A DNA stretch of 64,000 nucleotides, taken from positions 186,001 to 250,000 of the forward strand of contig CAMPDV010000364.1 in assembly GCA_946699065.1 (NCBI GenBank). Reading direction: 5' to 3'. The stretch's first letter is position 1. Each line of letters opens with the position of its first letter. Below the pieces are notes generated by a model. The model was not told where the DNA came from and made no database searches. It worked only from the letters and a program-made list of their open reading frames with translations. Shown piece after piece: positions 42,930-56,986 of this stretch. The stretch is from Loxodes magnus. Its lineage: Eukaryota; Ciliophora; Karyorelictea; Loxodida; Loxodidae. Made by a program: the position numbers and the translations under genes.

Positions 42930-45900
42930 TGGTCTTACAGGTACCTGTCTTGACGTCCCATAGTCTCACCGTCTAATCATTACTTCCCGATACGATGAAC
43001 TCTGAATCACTGGATATAGCCACAGCATATACATAATTAGTGTGACCACTCATGGTCTTACAGGTACCTGTCTTGACGTCACATAGTCTCACCGTCTAAT
43101 CATTACTTCCCGATACGATGAACTCTGAATCACTGGATATAGCCAAAGATAATACAGAATTAGTGTGACCACTCATGGTCTTACAGGTACCTGTCTTGAC
43201 GTCACATAGTCTCACCGTCTAATCATTACTTCCCGATACGATGAACTCTGAATCACTGGATATAGCCACATATAATACAGAATTAGTGTGACCACTCATG
43301 GTCTTACAGGTACCTGTCTTGACGTCCCATAGTCTCACCGTCTTATCTCTACTTCCCGATACGATGAACTCTGAATCACTGGATATAGCCACAGCATATA
43401 CATAATTAGTGTGACCACTCATGGTCTTACAGGTACCTGTCTTGACGTCACATAGTCTCACCGTATTATCTGCACTTCCCGATACGATGAACTCTGAATC
43501 ACTGGATATAGCCACAGATAATACAGAATTAGTGTGACCACTCATGGTCTTACAGGTACCTGTCTTGACGTCCCATAGTCTCACCGTATAATCATAACTT
43601 CCCGATACGATGAACTCTGAATCACTGGATATAGCCACAGCATATACATGACTAGTGTGACCACTCATGATCTTACAGGTACCTGTCTTGACGTCACATA
43701 GTCTCACCGTATTATCTGCACTTCCCGATACGATGAACTCTGAATCACTGGATATAGCCACAGCATATACATAATTAGTGTGACCACTCATGATCTTACA
43801 GGTACCTGTCTTGACGTCCCATAGTCTCACCGTCTTATCTCTACTTCCCGATACGATGAACTCTGAATCACTGGATATAGCCACAGCATATACATAATTA
43901 GTGTGACCACTCATGGTCTTACAGGTACCTGTCTTGACGTCCCATAGTCTCACCGTCTAATCATAACTTCCCGATACGATGAACTCTGAATCACTGGATA
44001 TAGCCACAGATAATACAGAATTAGTGTGACCACTCATGGTCTTACAGGTACCTGTCTTGACGTCCCATAGTCTCACCGTCTAATCATTACTTCCCGATAC
44101 GATGAACTCTGAATCACTGGATATAGCCAAAGATAATACAGAATTAGTGTGACCACTCATGGTCTTACAGGTACCTGTCTTGACGTCCAATAGTCTCACC
44201 GTCTAATCATAACTTACCGATACGATGAACTCTGAATCACTGGATATAGCCACAGCATATACTTAATTAGTGTGACCACTCATGGTCTTACAGGTACCTG
44301 TCTTGACGTCCCATAGTCTCACCGTCTAATCATTACTTCCCGATACGATGAACTCTGAATCACTGGATATAGCAACAGCAAATACATAATTAGTGTGACC
44401 ACTCATGGTCTTACAGGTACCTGTCTTGACGTCCCATAGTCTCACCGTATTATCATAACTTCCCGATACGATGAACTCTGAATCACTGGATATAGCAACA
44501 GCATATACATGACTAGTGTGACCACTCATGGTCTTACAGGTACCTGTCTTGACGTCCCATAGTCTCACCGTCTAATCATTACTTCCCGATACGATGAACT
44601 CTGAATCACTGGATATAGCCACAGCATATACATGACTAGTGTGACCACTCATGGTCTTACAGGTACCTGTCTTGACGTCACATAGTCTCACCGTCTAATC
44701 ATTACTTCCCGATACGATGAACTCTGAATCACTGGATATAGCCAAAGATAATACAGAATTAGTGTGACCACTCATGGTCTTACAGGTACCTGTCTTGACG
44801 TCACATAGTCTCACCGTCTAATCATAACTTCCCGATACGATGAACTCTGAATCACTGGATATAGCCACAGATAATACAGAATTAGTGTGACCACTCATGG
44901 TCTTACAGGTACCTGTCTTGACGTCCAATAGTCTCACCGTCTAATCATGACTTTCCGATACGATGAACTCTGAATCACTGGATATAGCCACAGATAATAC
45001 ATGACTAGTCTGACCACTCATGGTCTTACAGGTACCTGTCTTGACGTCCCATAGTCTCACCGTCTAATCATAACTTCCCGATACGATGAACTCTGAATCA
45101 CTGGATATAGCCACAGCATATACATGACTAGTGTGACCACTCATGGTCTTACAGGTACCTGTCTTGACTTCACATAGTCTCACCGTCTAATCATTACTTC
45201 CCGATACGATGAACTCTGAATCACTGGATATAGCCACAGCATATACATGACTAGTGTGACCACTCATGATCTTACAGGTAACTGTCTTGACGTCCCATAG
45301 TCTCACCGTCTAATCATGACTTTCCGATACGATGAACTCTGAATCACTGGATATAGCCACAGCATATACATGACTAGTGTGACCACTCATGGTCTTACAG
45401 GTACCTGTCTTGACGTCCCATAGTCTCACCGTCTTATCTCTACTTCCCGATACGATGAACTCTGAATCACTGGATATAGCCACAGCATATACAGAATTAG
45501 TGTGACCACTCATGGTCTTACAGGTACCTGTCTTGACGTCCCATAGTCTCACCGTCTAATCATAACTTCCCGATACGATGAACTCTGAATCACTGGATAT
45601 AGCCACATATAATACAGAATTAGTGTGACCACTCATGGTCTTACAGGTACCTGTCTTGACGTCCCATAGTCTCACTGTCTAATCATAACTTCCCGATACG
45701 ATGAACTCTGAATCACTGGATATAGCCACAGCATATACATAATTAGTGTGACCACTCATGGTCTTACAGGTACCTGTCTTGACGTCCCATAGTCTCACCG
45801 TCTAATCATTACTTCCCGATACGATGAACTCTGAATCACTGGATATAGCCACAGCATATACATAATTAGTGTGACCACTCATGGTCTTACAGGTACCTGT

Positions 45901-48900
45901 CTTGACGTCACATAGTCTCACCGTCTAATCATTACTTCCCGATACGATGAACTCTGAATCACTGGATATAGCCAAAGATAATACAGAATTAGTGTGACCA
46001 CTCATGGTCTTACAGGTACCTGTCTTGACGTCCAATAGTCTCACCGTCTTATCTCTACTTCCCGATACGATGAACTCTGAATCACTGGATATAGCCACAG
46101 CATATACATAATTAGTGTGACCACTCATGGTCTTACAGGTACCTGTCTTGACGTCCCATAGTCTCACCGTCTTATCTCTACTTCCCGATACGATGAACTC
46201 TGAATCACTGGATATAGCCACAGATAATACATGACTAGTCTGACCACTCATGGTCTTACAGGTACCTGTCTTGACGTCCCATAGTCTCACCGTCTAATCA
46301 TAACTTCCCGATACGATGAACTCTGAATCACTGGATATAGCCACAGCATATACATGACTAGTGTGACCACTCATGGTCTTACAGGTACCTGTCTTGACGT
46401 CCCATAGTCTCACCGTCTAATCATTACTTCCCGATACGATGAACTCTGAATCACTGGATATAGCAACAGCAAATACATGACTAGTGTGACCACTCATGGT
46501 CTTACAGGTAACTGTCTTGACGTCCCATAGTCTCACCGTATTATCTGCACTTCCCGATACGATGAACTCTGAATCACTGGATATAGCCACAGCATATACA
46601 TGACTAGTGTGACCACTCATGGTCTTACAGGTACCTGTCTTGACGTCCCATAGTCTCACCGTCTAATCATTACTTCCCGATACGATGAACTCTGAATCAC
46701 TGGATATAGCCACAGCATATACATAATTAGTGTGACCACTCATGGTCTTACAGGTACCTGTCTTGACGTCCCATAGTCTCACCGACTAATCATGACTTCC
46801 CGATACGATGAACTCTGAATCACTGGATATAGCCACAGCATATACATAATTAGTGTGACCACTCATGGTCTTACAGGTACCTGTCTTGACGTCCCATAGT
46901 CTCACCGTATTATCATTACTTCCCGATACGATGAACTCTGAATCACTGGATATAGCCACAGCATATACATGACTAGTGTGACCACTCATGGTCTTACATG
47001 TACCTGTCTTGACGTCCCATAGTCTCACCGTCTAATCATTACTTCCCGATACGATGAACTCTGAATCACTGGATATAGCCACAGCATATACATAATTAGT
47101 GTGACCACTCATGGTCTTACAGGTACCTGTCTTGACGTCACATAGTCTCACCGTCTTATCTCTACTTCCCGATACGATGAACTCTGAATCACTGGATATA
47201 GCCACAGCATATACATAATTAGTGTGACCACTCATGGTCTTACAGGTACCTGTCTTGACGTCCCATAGTCTCACCGTCTAATCATTACTTCCCGATACGA
47301 TGAACTCTGAATCACTGGATATAGCCACAGCATATACATAATTAGTGTGACCACTCATGGTCTTACAGGTACCTGTCTTGACGTCCCATAGTCTCACCGT
47401 CTAATCATTACTTCCCGATACGATGAACTCTGAATCACTGGATATAGCAACAGCATATACATAATTAGTGTGACCACTCATGGTCTTACAGGTACCTGTC
47501 TTGACGTCACATAGTCTCACCGTCTAATCATTACTTCCCGATACGATGAACTCTGAATCACTGGATATAGCAACAGCAAATACATGACTAGTGTGACCAC
47601 TCATGGTCTTACAGGTACCTGTCTTGACGTCCCATAGTCTCACCGTATTATCTGCACTTCCCGATACGATGAACTCTGAATCACTGGATATAGCCACAGC
47701 ATATACATGACTAGTGTGACCACTCATGGTCTTACAGGTACCTGTCTTGACGTCCCATAGTCTCACCGTCTTATCTCTACTTCCCGATACGATGAACTCT
47801 GAATCACTGGATATAGCCACAGCATATACATAATTAGTGTGACCACTCATGGTCTTACAGGTACCTGTCTTGACGTCACATAGTCTCACCGTCTAATCAT
47901 TACTTCCCGATACGATGAACTCTGAATCACTGGATATAGCCACAGATAATACATGACTAGTGTGACCACTCATGGTCTTACAGGTACCTGTCTTGACGTC
48001 CCATAGTCTCACCGTCTAATCATTACTTCCCGATACGATGAACTCTGAATCACTGGATATAGCAACAGCAAATACATGACTAGTGTGACCACTCATGGTC
48101 TTACAGGTAACTGTCTTGACGTCACATAGTCTCACCGTATAATCTGCACTTCCCGATACGATGAACTCTGAATCACTGGATATAGCCACAGCATATACAT
48201 AATTAGTGTGACCACTCATGGTCTTACAGGTACCTGTCTTGACGTCCCATAGTCTCACCGTCTAATCATTACTTCCCGATACGATGAACTCTGAATCACT
48301 GGATATAGCCACAGATAATACAGAATTAGTGTGACCACTCATGGTCTTACAGGTACCTGTCTTGACGTCCCATAGTCTCACCGTATTATCATAACTTCCC
48401 GATACGATGAACTCTGAATCACTGGATATAGCCACAGCATATACATAATTAGTGTGACCACTCATGGTCTTACAGGTAACTGTCTTGACGTCCCATAGTC
48501 TCACCGTCTAATCATGACTTTCCGATACGATGAACTCTGAATCACTGGATATAGCCACAGCATATACATGACTAGTGTGACCACTCATGGTCTTACAGGT
48601 ACCTGTCTTGACGTCCCATAGTCTCACCGTCTAATCATTACTTCCCGATACGATGAACTCTGAATCACTGGATATAGCCACAGCATATACATGACTAGTG
48701 TGACCACTCATGGTCTTACAGGTACCTGTCTTGACGTCCCATAGTCTCACCGTCTAATCATTACTTCCCGATACGATGAACTCTGAATCACTGGATATAG
48801 CAACAGCAAATACATGACTAGTGTGACCACTCATGGTCTTACAGGTACCTGTCTTGACGTCCCATAGTCTCACCGTATTATCTGCACTTCCCGATACGAT

Positions 48901-51900
48901 GAACTCTGAATCACTGGATATAGCCACAGCATATACATGACTAGTGTGACCACTCATGGTCTTACAGGTACCTGTCTTGACGTCCCATAGTCTCACCGTC
49001 TAATCATTACTTCCCGATACGATGAACTCTGAATCACTGGATATAGCAACAGCAAATACATAATTAGTGTGACCACTCATGGTCTTACAGGTACCTGTCT
49101 TGACGTCCCATAGTCTCACCGTATTATCATAACTTCCCGATACGATGAACTCTGAATCACTGGATATAGCCACAGATAATACATGACTAGTGTGACCACT
49201 CATGGTCTTACAGGTACCTGTCTTGACGTCCCATAGTCTCACCGTCTAATCATTACTTCCCGATACGATGAACTCTGAATCACTGGATATAGCCACAGCA
49301 TATACATGACTAGTGTGACCACTCATGGTCTTACAGGTACCTGTCTTGACGTCACATAGTCTCACCGTCTAATCATTACTTCCCGATACGATGAACTCTG
49401 AATCACTGGATATAGCCAAAGATAATACAGAATTAGTGTGACCACTCATGGTCTTACAGGTACCTGTCTTGACGTCACATAGTCTCACCGTCTAATCATT
49501 ACTTCCCGATACGATGAACTCTGAATCACTGGATATAGCCACAGATAATACAGAATTAGTGTGACCACTCATGGTCTTACAGGTACCTGTCTTGACGTCC
49601 CATAGTCTCACCGTCTTATCTCTACTTCCCGATACGATGAACTCTGAATCACTGGATATAGCCACAGCATATACAGAATTAGTGTGACCACTCATGGTCT
49701 TACAGGTAACTGTCTTGACGTCCCATAGTCTCACCGTATTATCATAACTTCCCGATACGATGAACTCTGAATCACTGGATATAGCCACAGCATATACATA
49801 ATTAGTGTGACCACTCATGGTCTTACAGGTAACTGTCTTGACGTCCCATAGTCTCACCGTCTAATCATGACTTTCCGATACGATGAACTCTGAATCACTG
49901 GATATAGCCACAGCATATACATGACTAGTGTGACCACTCATGGTCTTACAGGTACCTGTCTTGACGTCCCATAGTCTCACCGTCTAATCATTACTTCCCG
50001 ATACGATGAACTCTGAATCACTGGATATAGCCACAGCATATACATGACTAGTGTGACCACTCATGGTCTTACAGGTACCTGTCTTGACGTCCCATAGTCT
50101 CACCGTCTAATCATTACTTCCCGATACGATGAACTCTGAATCACTGGATATAGCAACAGCAAATACATGACTAGTGTGACCACTCATGGTCTTACAGGTA
50201 CCTGTCTTGACGTCCCATAGTCTCACCGTATTATCTGCACTTCCCGATACGATGAACTCTGAATCACTGGATATAGCCACAGCATATACATGACTAGTGT
50301 GACCACTCATGGTCTTACAGGTACCTGTCTTGACGTCCCATAGTCTCACCGTCTAATCATTACTTCCCGATACGATGAACTCTGAATCACTGGATATAGC
50401 AACAGCAAATACATAATTAGTGTGACCACTCATGGTCTTACAGGTACCTGTCTTGACGTCCCATAGTCTCACCGTATTATCATAACTTCCCGATACGATG
50501 AACTCTGAATCACTGGATATAGCCACAGATAATACATGACTAGTGTGACCACTCATGGTCTTACAGGTACCTGTCTTGACGTCCCATAGTCTCACCGTCT
50601 AATCATTACTTCCCGATACGATGAACTCTGAATCACTGGATATAGCCACAGCATATACATGACTAGTGTGACCACTCATGGTCTTACAGGTACCTGTCTT
50701 GACGTCACATAGTCTCACCGTCTAATCATTACTTCCCGATACGATGAACTCTGAATCACTGGATATAGCCAAAGATAATACAGAATTAGTGTGACCACTC
50801 ATGGTCTTACAGGTACCTGTCTTGACGTCACATAGTCTCACCGTCTAATCATTACTTCCCGATACGATGAACTCTGAATCACTGGATATAGCCACAGCAT
50901 ATACATGACTAGTGTGACCACTCATGGTCTTACAGGTACCTGTCTTGACGTCCCATAGTCTCACCGTCTAATCATTACTTCCCGATACGATGAACTCTGA
51001 ATCACTGGATATAGCAACAGCAAATACATGACTAGTGTGACCACTCATGGTCTTACAGGTACCTGTCTTGACGTCCCATAGTCTCACCGTATTATCTGCA
51101 CTTCCCGATACGATGAACTCTGAATCACTGGATATAGCCACAGCATATACATGACTAGTGTGACCACTCATGGTCTTACAGGTACCTGTCTTGACGTCCC
51201 ATAGTCTCACCGTCTAATCATTACTTCCCGATACGATGAACTCTGAATCACTGGATATAGCAACAGCAAATACATAATTAGTGTGACCACTCATGGTCTT
51301 ACAGGTACCTGTCTTGACGTCCCATAGTCTCACCGTCTAATCATTACTTCCCGATACGATGAACTCTGAATCACTGGATATAGCCACAGCATATACATAA
51401 TTAGTGTGACCACTCATGGTCTTACAGGTACCTGTCTTGACGTCACATAGTCTCACCGTCTAATCATTACTTCCCGATACGATGAACTCTGAATCACTGG
51501 ATATAGCCAAAGATAATACAGAATTAGTGTGACCACTCATGGTCTTACAGGTACCTGTCTTGACGTCACATAGTCTCACCGTCTAATCATTACTTCCCGA
51601 TACGATGAACTCTGAATCACTGGATATAGCCACATATAATACAGAATTAGTGTGACCACTCATGGTCTTACAGGTACCTGTCTTGACGTCCCATAGTCTC
51701 ACCGTCTTATCTCTACTTCCCGATACGATGAACTCTGAATCACTGGATATAGCCACAGCATATACATAATTAGTGTGACCACTCATGGTCTTACAGGTAC
51801 CTGTCTTGACGTCACATAGTCTCACCGAATTATCTGCACTTCCCGATACGATGAACTCTGAATCACTGGATATAGCCACAGATAATACAGAATTAGTGTG

Positions 51901-54900
51901 ACCACTCATGGTCTTACAGGTACCTGTCTTGACGTCCCATAGTCTCACCGTATAATCATTACTTCCCGATACGATGAACTCTGAATCACTGGATATAGCC
52001 ACAGCATATACATGACTAGTGTGACCACTCATGATCTTACAGGTACCTGTCTTGACGTCACATAGTCTCACCGTATTATCTGCACTTCCCGATATGATGA
52101 ACTCTGAATCACTGGATATAGCCACAGCATATACATAATTAGTGTGACCACTCATGATCTTACAGGTACCTGTCTTGACGTCCCATAGTCTCACCGTCTT
52201 ATCTCTACTTCCCGATACGATGAACTCTGAATCACTGGATATAGCCACAGCATATACATAATTAGTGTGACCACTCATGGTCTTACAGGTACCTGTCTTG
52301 ACGTCCCATAGTCTCACCGTCTAATCATAACTTCCCGATACGATGAACTCTGAATCACTGGATATAGCCACAGATAATACAGAATTAGTGTGACCACTCA
52401 TGGTCTTACAGGTACCTGTCTTGACGTCCCATAGTCTCACCGTCTAATCATTACTTCCCGATACGATGAACTCTGAATCACTGGATATAGCCAAAGATAA
52501 TACAGAATTAGTGTGACCACTCATGGTCTTACAGGTACCTGTCTTGACGTCCAATAGTCTCACCGTCTAATCATAACTTACCGATACGATGAACTCTGAA
52601 TCACTGGATATAGCCACAGCATATACTTAATTAGTGTGACCACTCATGGTCTTACAGGTACCTGTCTTGACGTCCCATAGTCTCACCGTCTAATCATTAC
52701 TTCCCGATACGATGAACTCTGAATCACTGGATATAGCAACAGCAAATACATGACTAGTGTGACCACTCATGGTCTTACAGGTACCTGTCTTGACGTCCCA
52801 TAGTCTCACCGTATTATCTGCACTTCCCGATACGATGAACTCTGAATCACTGGATATAGCCACAGCATATACATAATTAGTGTGACCACTCATGGTCTTA
52901 CAGGTAACTGTCTTGACGTCCCATAGTCTCACCGTCTAATCATGACTTTCCGATACGATGAACTCTGAATCACTGGATATAGCCACAGCATATACATGAC
53001 TAGTGTGACCACTCATGGTCTTACAGGTACCTGTCTTGACGTCCCATAGTCTCACCGTCTAATCATTACTTCCCGATACGATGAACTCTGAATCACTGGA
53101 TATAGCCACAGATAATACATGACTAGTGTGACCACTCATGGTCTTACAGGTACCTGTCTTGACGTCCCATAGTCTCACCGTCTAATCATTACTTCCCGAT
53201 ACGATGAACTCTGAATCACTGGATATAGCCACAGCATATACATGACTAGTGTGACCACTCATGGTCTTACAGGTACCTGTCTTGACGTCCCATAGTCTCA
53301 CCGTCTAATCATTACTTCCCGATACGATGAACTCTGAATCACTGGATATAGCCACAGATAATACAGAATTAGTGTGACCACTCATGGTCTTACAGGTACC
53401 TGTCTTGACGTCCCATAGTCTCACCGTCTAATCATTACTTCCCGATACGATGAACTCTGAATCACTGGATATAGCCAAAGATAATACAGAATTAGTGTGA
53501 CCACTCATGGTCTTACAGGTACCTGTCTTGACGTCCAATAGTCTCACCGTCTAATCATAACTTACCGATACGATGAACTCTGAATCACTGGATATAGCCA
53601 CAGCATATACTTAATTAGTGTGACCACTCATGGTCTTACAGGTACCTGTCTTGACGTCCCATAGTCTCACCGTCTAATCATTACTTCCCGATACGATGAA
53701 CTCTGAATCACTGGATATAGCAACAGCAAATACATGACTAGTGTGACCACTCATGGTCTTACAGGTACCTGTCTTGACGTCCCATAGTCTCACCGTATTA
53801 TCTGCACTTCCCGATACGATGAACTCTGAATCACTGGATATAGCCACAGCATATACATAATTAGTGTGACCACTCATGGTCTTACAGGTAACTGTCTTGA
53901 CGTCCCATAGTCTCACCGTCTAATCATGACTTTCCGATACGATGAACTCTGAATCACTGGATATAGCCACAGCATATACATGACTAGTGTGACCACTCAT
54001 GGTCTTACAGGTACCTGTCTTGACGTCCAATAGTCTCACCGTCTAATCATGACTTTCCGATACGATGAACTCTGAATCACTGGATATAGCCACAGATAAT
54101 ACATGACTAGTGTGACCACTCATGGTCTTACAGGTACCTGTCTTGACGTCCCATAGTCTCACCGTCTAATCATTACTTCCCGATACGATGAACTCTGAAT
54201 CACTGGATATAGCCACAGCATATACATGACTAGTGTGACCACTCATGGTCTTACAGGTACCTGTCTTGACGTCCCATAGTCTCACCGTCTAATCATTACT
54301 TCCCGATACGATGAACTCTGAATCACTGGATATAGCCAAAGATAATACAGAATTAGTGTGACCACTCATGGTCTTACAGGTACCTGTCTTGACGTCACAT
54401 AGTCTCACCGTCTAATCATAACTTCCCGATACGATGAACTCTGAATCACTGGATATAGCCACAGATAATACAGAATTAGTGTGACCACTCATGGTCTTAC
54501 AGGTACCTGTCTTGACGTCCAATAGTCTCACCGTCTAATCATGACTTTCCGATACGATGAACTCTGAATCACTGGATATAGCCACAGATAATACATGACT
54601 AGTGTGACCACTCATGGTCTTACAGGTACCTGTCTTGACGTCCCATAGTCTCACCGTCTAATCATTACTTCCCGATACGATGAACTCTGAATCACTGGAT
54701 ATAGCCACAGCATATACATGACTAGTGTGACCACTCATGGTCTTACAGGTACCTGTCTTGACGTCACATAGTCTCACCGTCTAATCATTACTTCCCGATA
54801 CGATGAACTCTGAATCACTGGATATAGCCAAAGATAATACAGAATTAGTGTGACCACTCATGGTCTTACAGGTACCTGTCTTGACGTCACATAGTCTCAC

Positions 54901-56986
54901 CGTCTAATCATTACTTCCCGATACGATGAACTCTGAATCACTGGATATAGCCACAGATAATACAGAATTAGTGTGACCACTCATGGTCTTACAGGTACCT
55001 GTCTTGACGTCCCATAGTCTCACCGTCTTATCTCTACTTCCCGATACGATGAACTCTGAATCACTGGATATAGCCACAGCATATACAGAATTAGTGTGAC
55101 CACTCATGGTCTTACAGGTACCTGTCTTGACGTCCCATAGTCTCACCGTCTAATCATAACTTCCCGATACGATGAACTCTGAATCACTGGATATAGCCAC
55201 ATATAATACAGAATTAGTGTGACCACTCATGGTCTTACAGGTACCTGTCTTGACGTCCCATAGTCTCACTGTCTAATCATAACTTCCCGATACGATGAAC
55301 TCTGAATCACTGGATATAGCCACAGCATATACATAATTAGTGTGACCACTCATGGTCTTACAGGTACCTGTCTTGACGTCCCATAGTCTCACCGTCTAAT
55401 CATTACTTCCCGATACGATGAACTCTGAATCACTGGATATAGCCACAGCATATACATAATTAGTGTGACCACTCATGGTCTTACAGGTACCTGTCTTGAC
55501 GTCACATAGTCTCACCGTCTAATCATTACTTCCCGATACGATGAACTCTGAATCACTGGATATAGCCAAAGATAATACAGAATTAGTGTGACCACTCATG
55601 GTCTTACAGGTACCTGTCTTGACGTCACATAGTCTCACCGTCTAATCATTACTTCCCGATACGATGAACTCTGAATCACTGGATATAGCCACATATAATA
55701 CAGAATTAGTGTGACCACTCATGGTCTTACAGGTACCTGTCTTGACGTCCCATAGTCTCACCGTCTTATCTCTACTTCCCGATACGATGAACTCTGAATC
55801 ACTGGATATAGCCACAGCATATACATAATTAGTGTGACCACTCATGGTCTTACAGGTACCTGTCTTGACGTCACATAGTCTCACCGTATTATCTGCACTT
55901 CCCGATACGATGAACTCTGAATCACTGGATATAGCCACAGATAATACAGAATTAGTGTGACCACTCATGGTCTTACAGGTACCTGTCTTGACGTCCCATA
56001 GTCTCACCGTCTAATCATAACTTCCCGATACGATGAACTCTGAATCACTGGATATAGCCACAGCATATACATGACTAGTGTGACCACTCATGATCTTACA
56101 GGTACCTGTCTTGACGTCACATAGTCTCACCGTATTATCTGCACTTCCCGATACGATGAACTCTGAATCACTGGATATAGCCACAGCATATACATAATTA
56201 GTGTGACCACTCATGATCTTACAGGTACCTGTCTTGACGTCCCATAGTCTCACCGTCTTATCTCTACTTCCCGATACGATGAACTCTGAATCACTGGATA
56301 TAGCCACAGCATATACATAATTAGTGTGACCACTCATGGTCTTACAGGTACCTGTCTTGACGTCCCATAGTCTCACCGTCTTATCTCTACTTCCCGATAC
56401 GATGAACTCTGAATCACTGGATATAGCCACAGCATATACATGACTAGTGTGACCACTCATGGTCTTACAGGTACCTGTCTTGACGTCACATAGTCTCACC
56501 GTCTAATCATTACTTCCCGATACGATGAACTCTGAATCACTGGATATAGCCACAGCATATACAGAATTAGTGTGACCACTCATGGTCTTACAGGTACCTG
56601 TCTTGACGTCACATAGTCTCACCGTCTAATCATTACTTCCCGATACGATGAACTCTGAATCACTGGATATAGCCACATATAATACAGAATTAGTGTGACC
56701 ACTCATGGTCTTACAGGTACCTGTCTTGACGTCCCATAGTCTCACCGTCTTATCTCTACTTCCCGATACGATGAACTCTGAATCACTGGATATAGCCACA
56801 GCATATACATAATTAGTGTGACCACTCATGGTCTTACAGGTACCTGTCTTGACGTCACATAGTCTCACCGTATTATCTGCACTTCCCGATACGATGAACT
56901 CTGAATCACTGGATATAGCCACAGATAATACAGAATTAGTGTGACCACTCATGGTCTTACAGGTACCTGTCTTGACGTACCATAGT
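42930..56986 (-). CDS. Longest block open if TAG is sense: about 114 WD40 units
   Basis: From the single-base deletion at 42929 down-array to the -1 lesion at 56987, every WD40 stretch keeps one minus-strand frame (the stop-proximal coordinates 43219, 44326, 45310, 46417, 48016, 49492, 51583, 53674, 55642 and 56626 are all 1 modulo 3). I find no TGA or TAA in that frame; all interruptions are TAG at x41. Read with TAG as an amino acid, it is about 4,680 residues of nothing but WD40 repeats. As glutamine, x41 gives D-Q-T-V-R-L-W-D, an ordinary WD40 turn; N, K, Y and E occupy the same site elsewhere. Under the standard code it is a string of fragments of at most 244 codons. No start or end is visible. 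The frame continuity is seen; translation is inference. Confidence 0.4.
43219..43953 (-). CDS. Six-unit WD40 open stretch, copy 4
   Basis: Same 244-residue product as at 23543, 27847 and 32274, but now at the carboxy-side end of the 14-kb TAG-only block and outside the regular 36-unit repeat. The stop at 43219-43221 is the usual TAG at x41. Confidence 0.3.
   Translation of the reverse strand: MRLWDVKTGTCKTMSGHTNYVYAVAISSDSEFIVSGSRDKTVRLWDVKTGTCKIMSGHTNYVYAVAISSDSEFIVSGSADNTVRLCDVKTGTCKIMSGHTSHVYAVAISSDSEFIVSGSYDYTVRLWDVKTGTCKTMSGHTNSVLSVAISSDSEFIVSGSADNTVRLCDVKTGTCKTMSGHTNYVYAVAISSDSEFIVSGSRDKTVRLWDVKTGTCKTMSGHTNSVLYVAISSDSEFIVSGSND
51583..52317 (-). CDS. Six-unit WD40 open stretch, copy 5, with four private substitutions
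   Basis: 244 codons in the same unit order as the other four copies. It differs by V35I (gatatgatg at about 52091-52099), Y39N in one unit and T1S (ccgaat at about 51836). This is the most diverged of the five copies, consistent with greater age or less homogenisation at this end. Confidence 0.3.
   Translation of the reverse strand: MRLWDVKTGTCKTMSGHTNYVYAVAISSDSEFIVSGSRDKTVRLWDVKTGTCKIMSGHTNYVYAVAISSDSEFIISGSADNTVRLCDVKTGTCKIMSGHTSHVYAVAISSDSEFIVSGSNDYTVRLWDVKTGTCKTMSGHTNSVLSVAISSDSEFIVSGSADNSVRLCDVKTGTCKTMSGHTNYVYAVAISSDSEFIVSGSRDKTVRLWDVKTGTCKTMSGHTNSVLYVAISSDSEFIVSGSND
52330..54015 (-). repeat. 8-unit (984-bp) tandem duplication
   Basis: About 700 bp starting near 52330 recurs 984 bp (8 x 123) later, near 53314. 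It includes the odd unit with cttaccgatacg in place of cttcccgatacg and acttaattag in place of acataattag. The same five-unit cassette also occurs near 44090, 57240 and 58960, so it has been copied at least five times within 15 kb. Confidence 0.75.
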
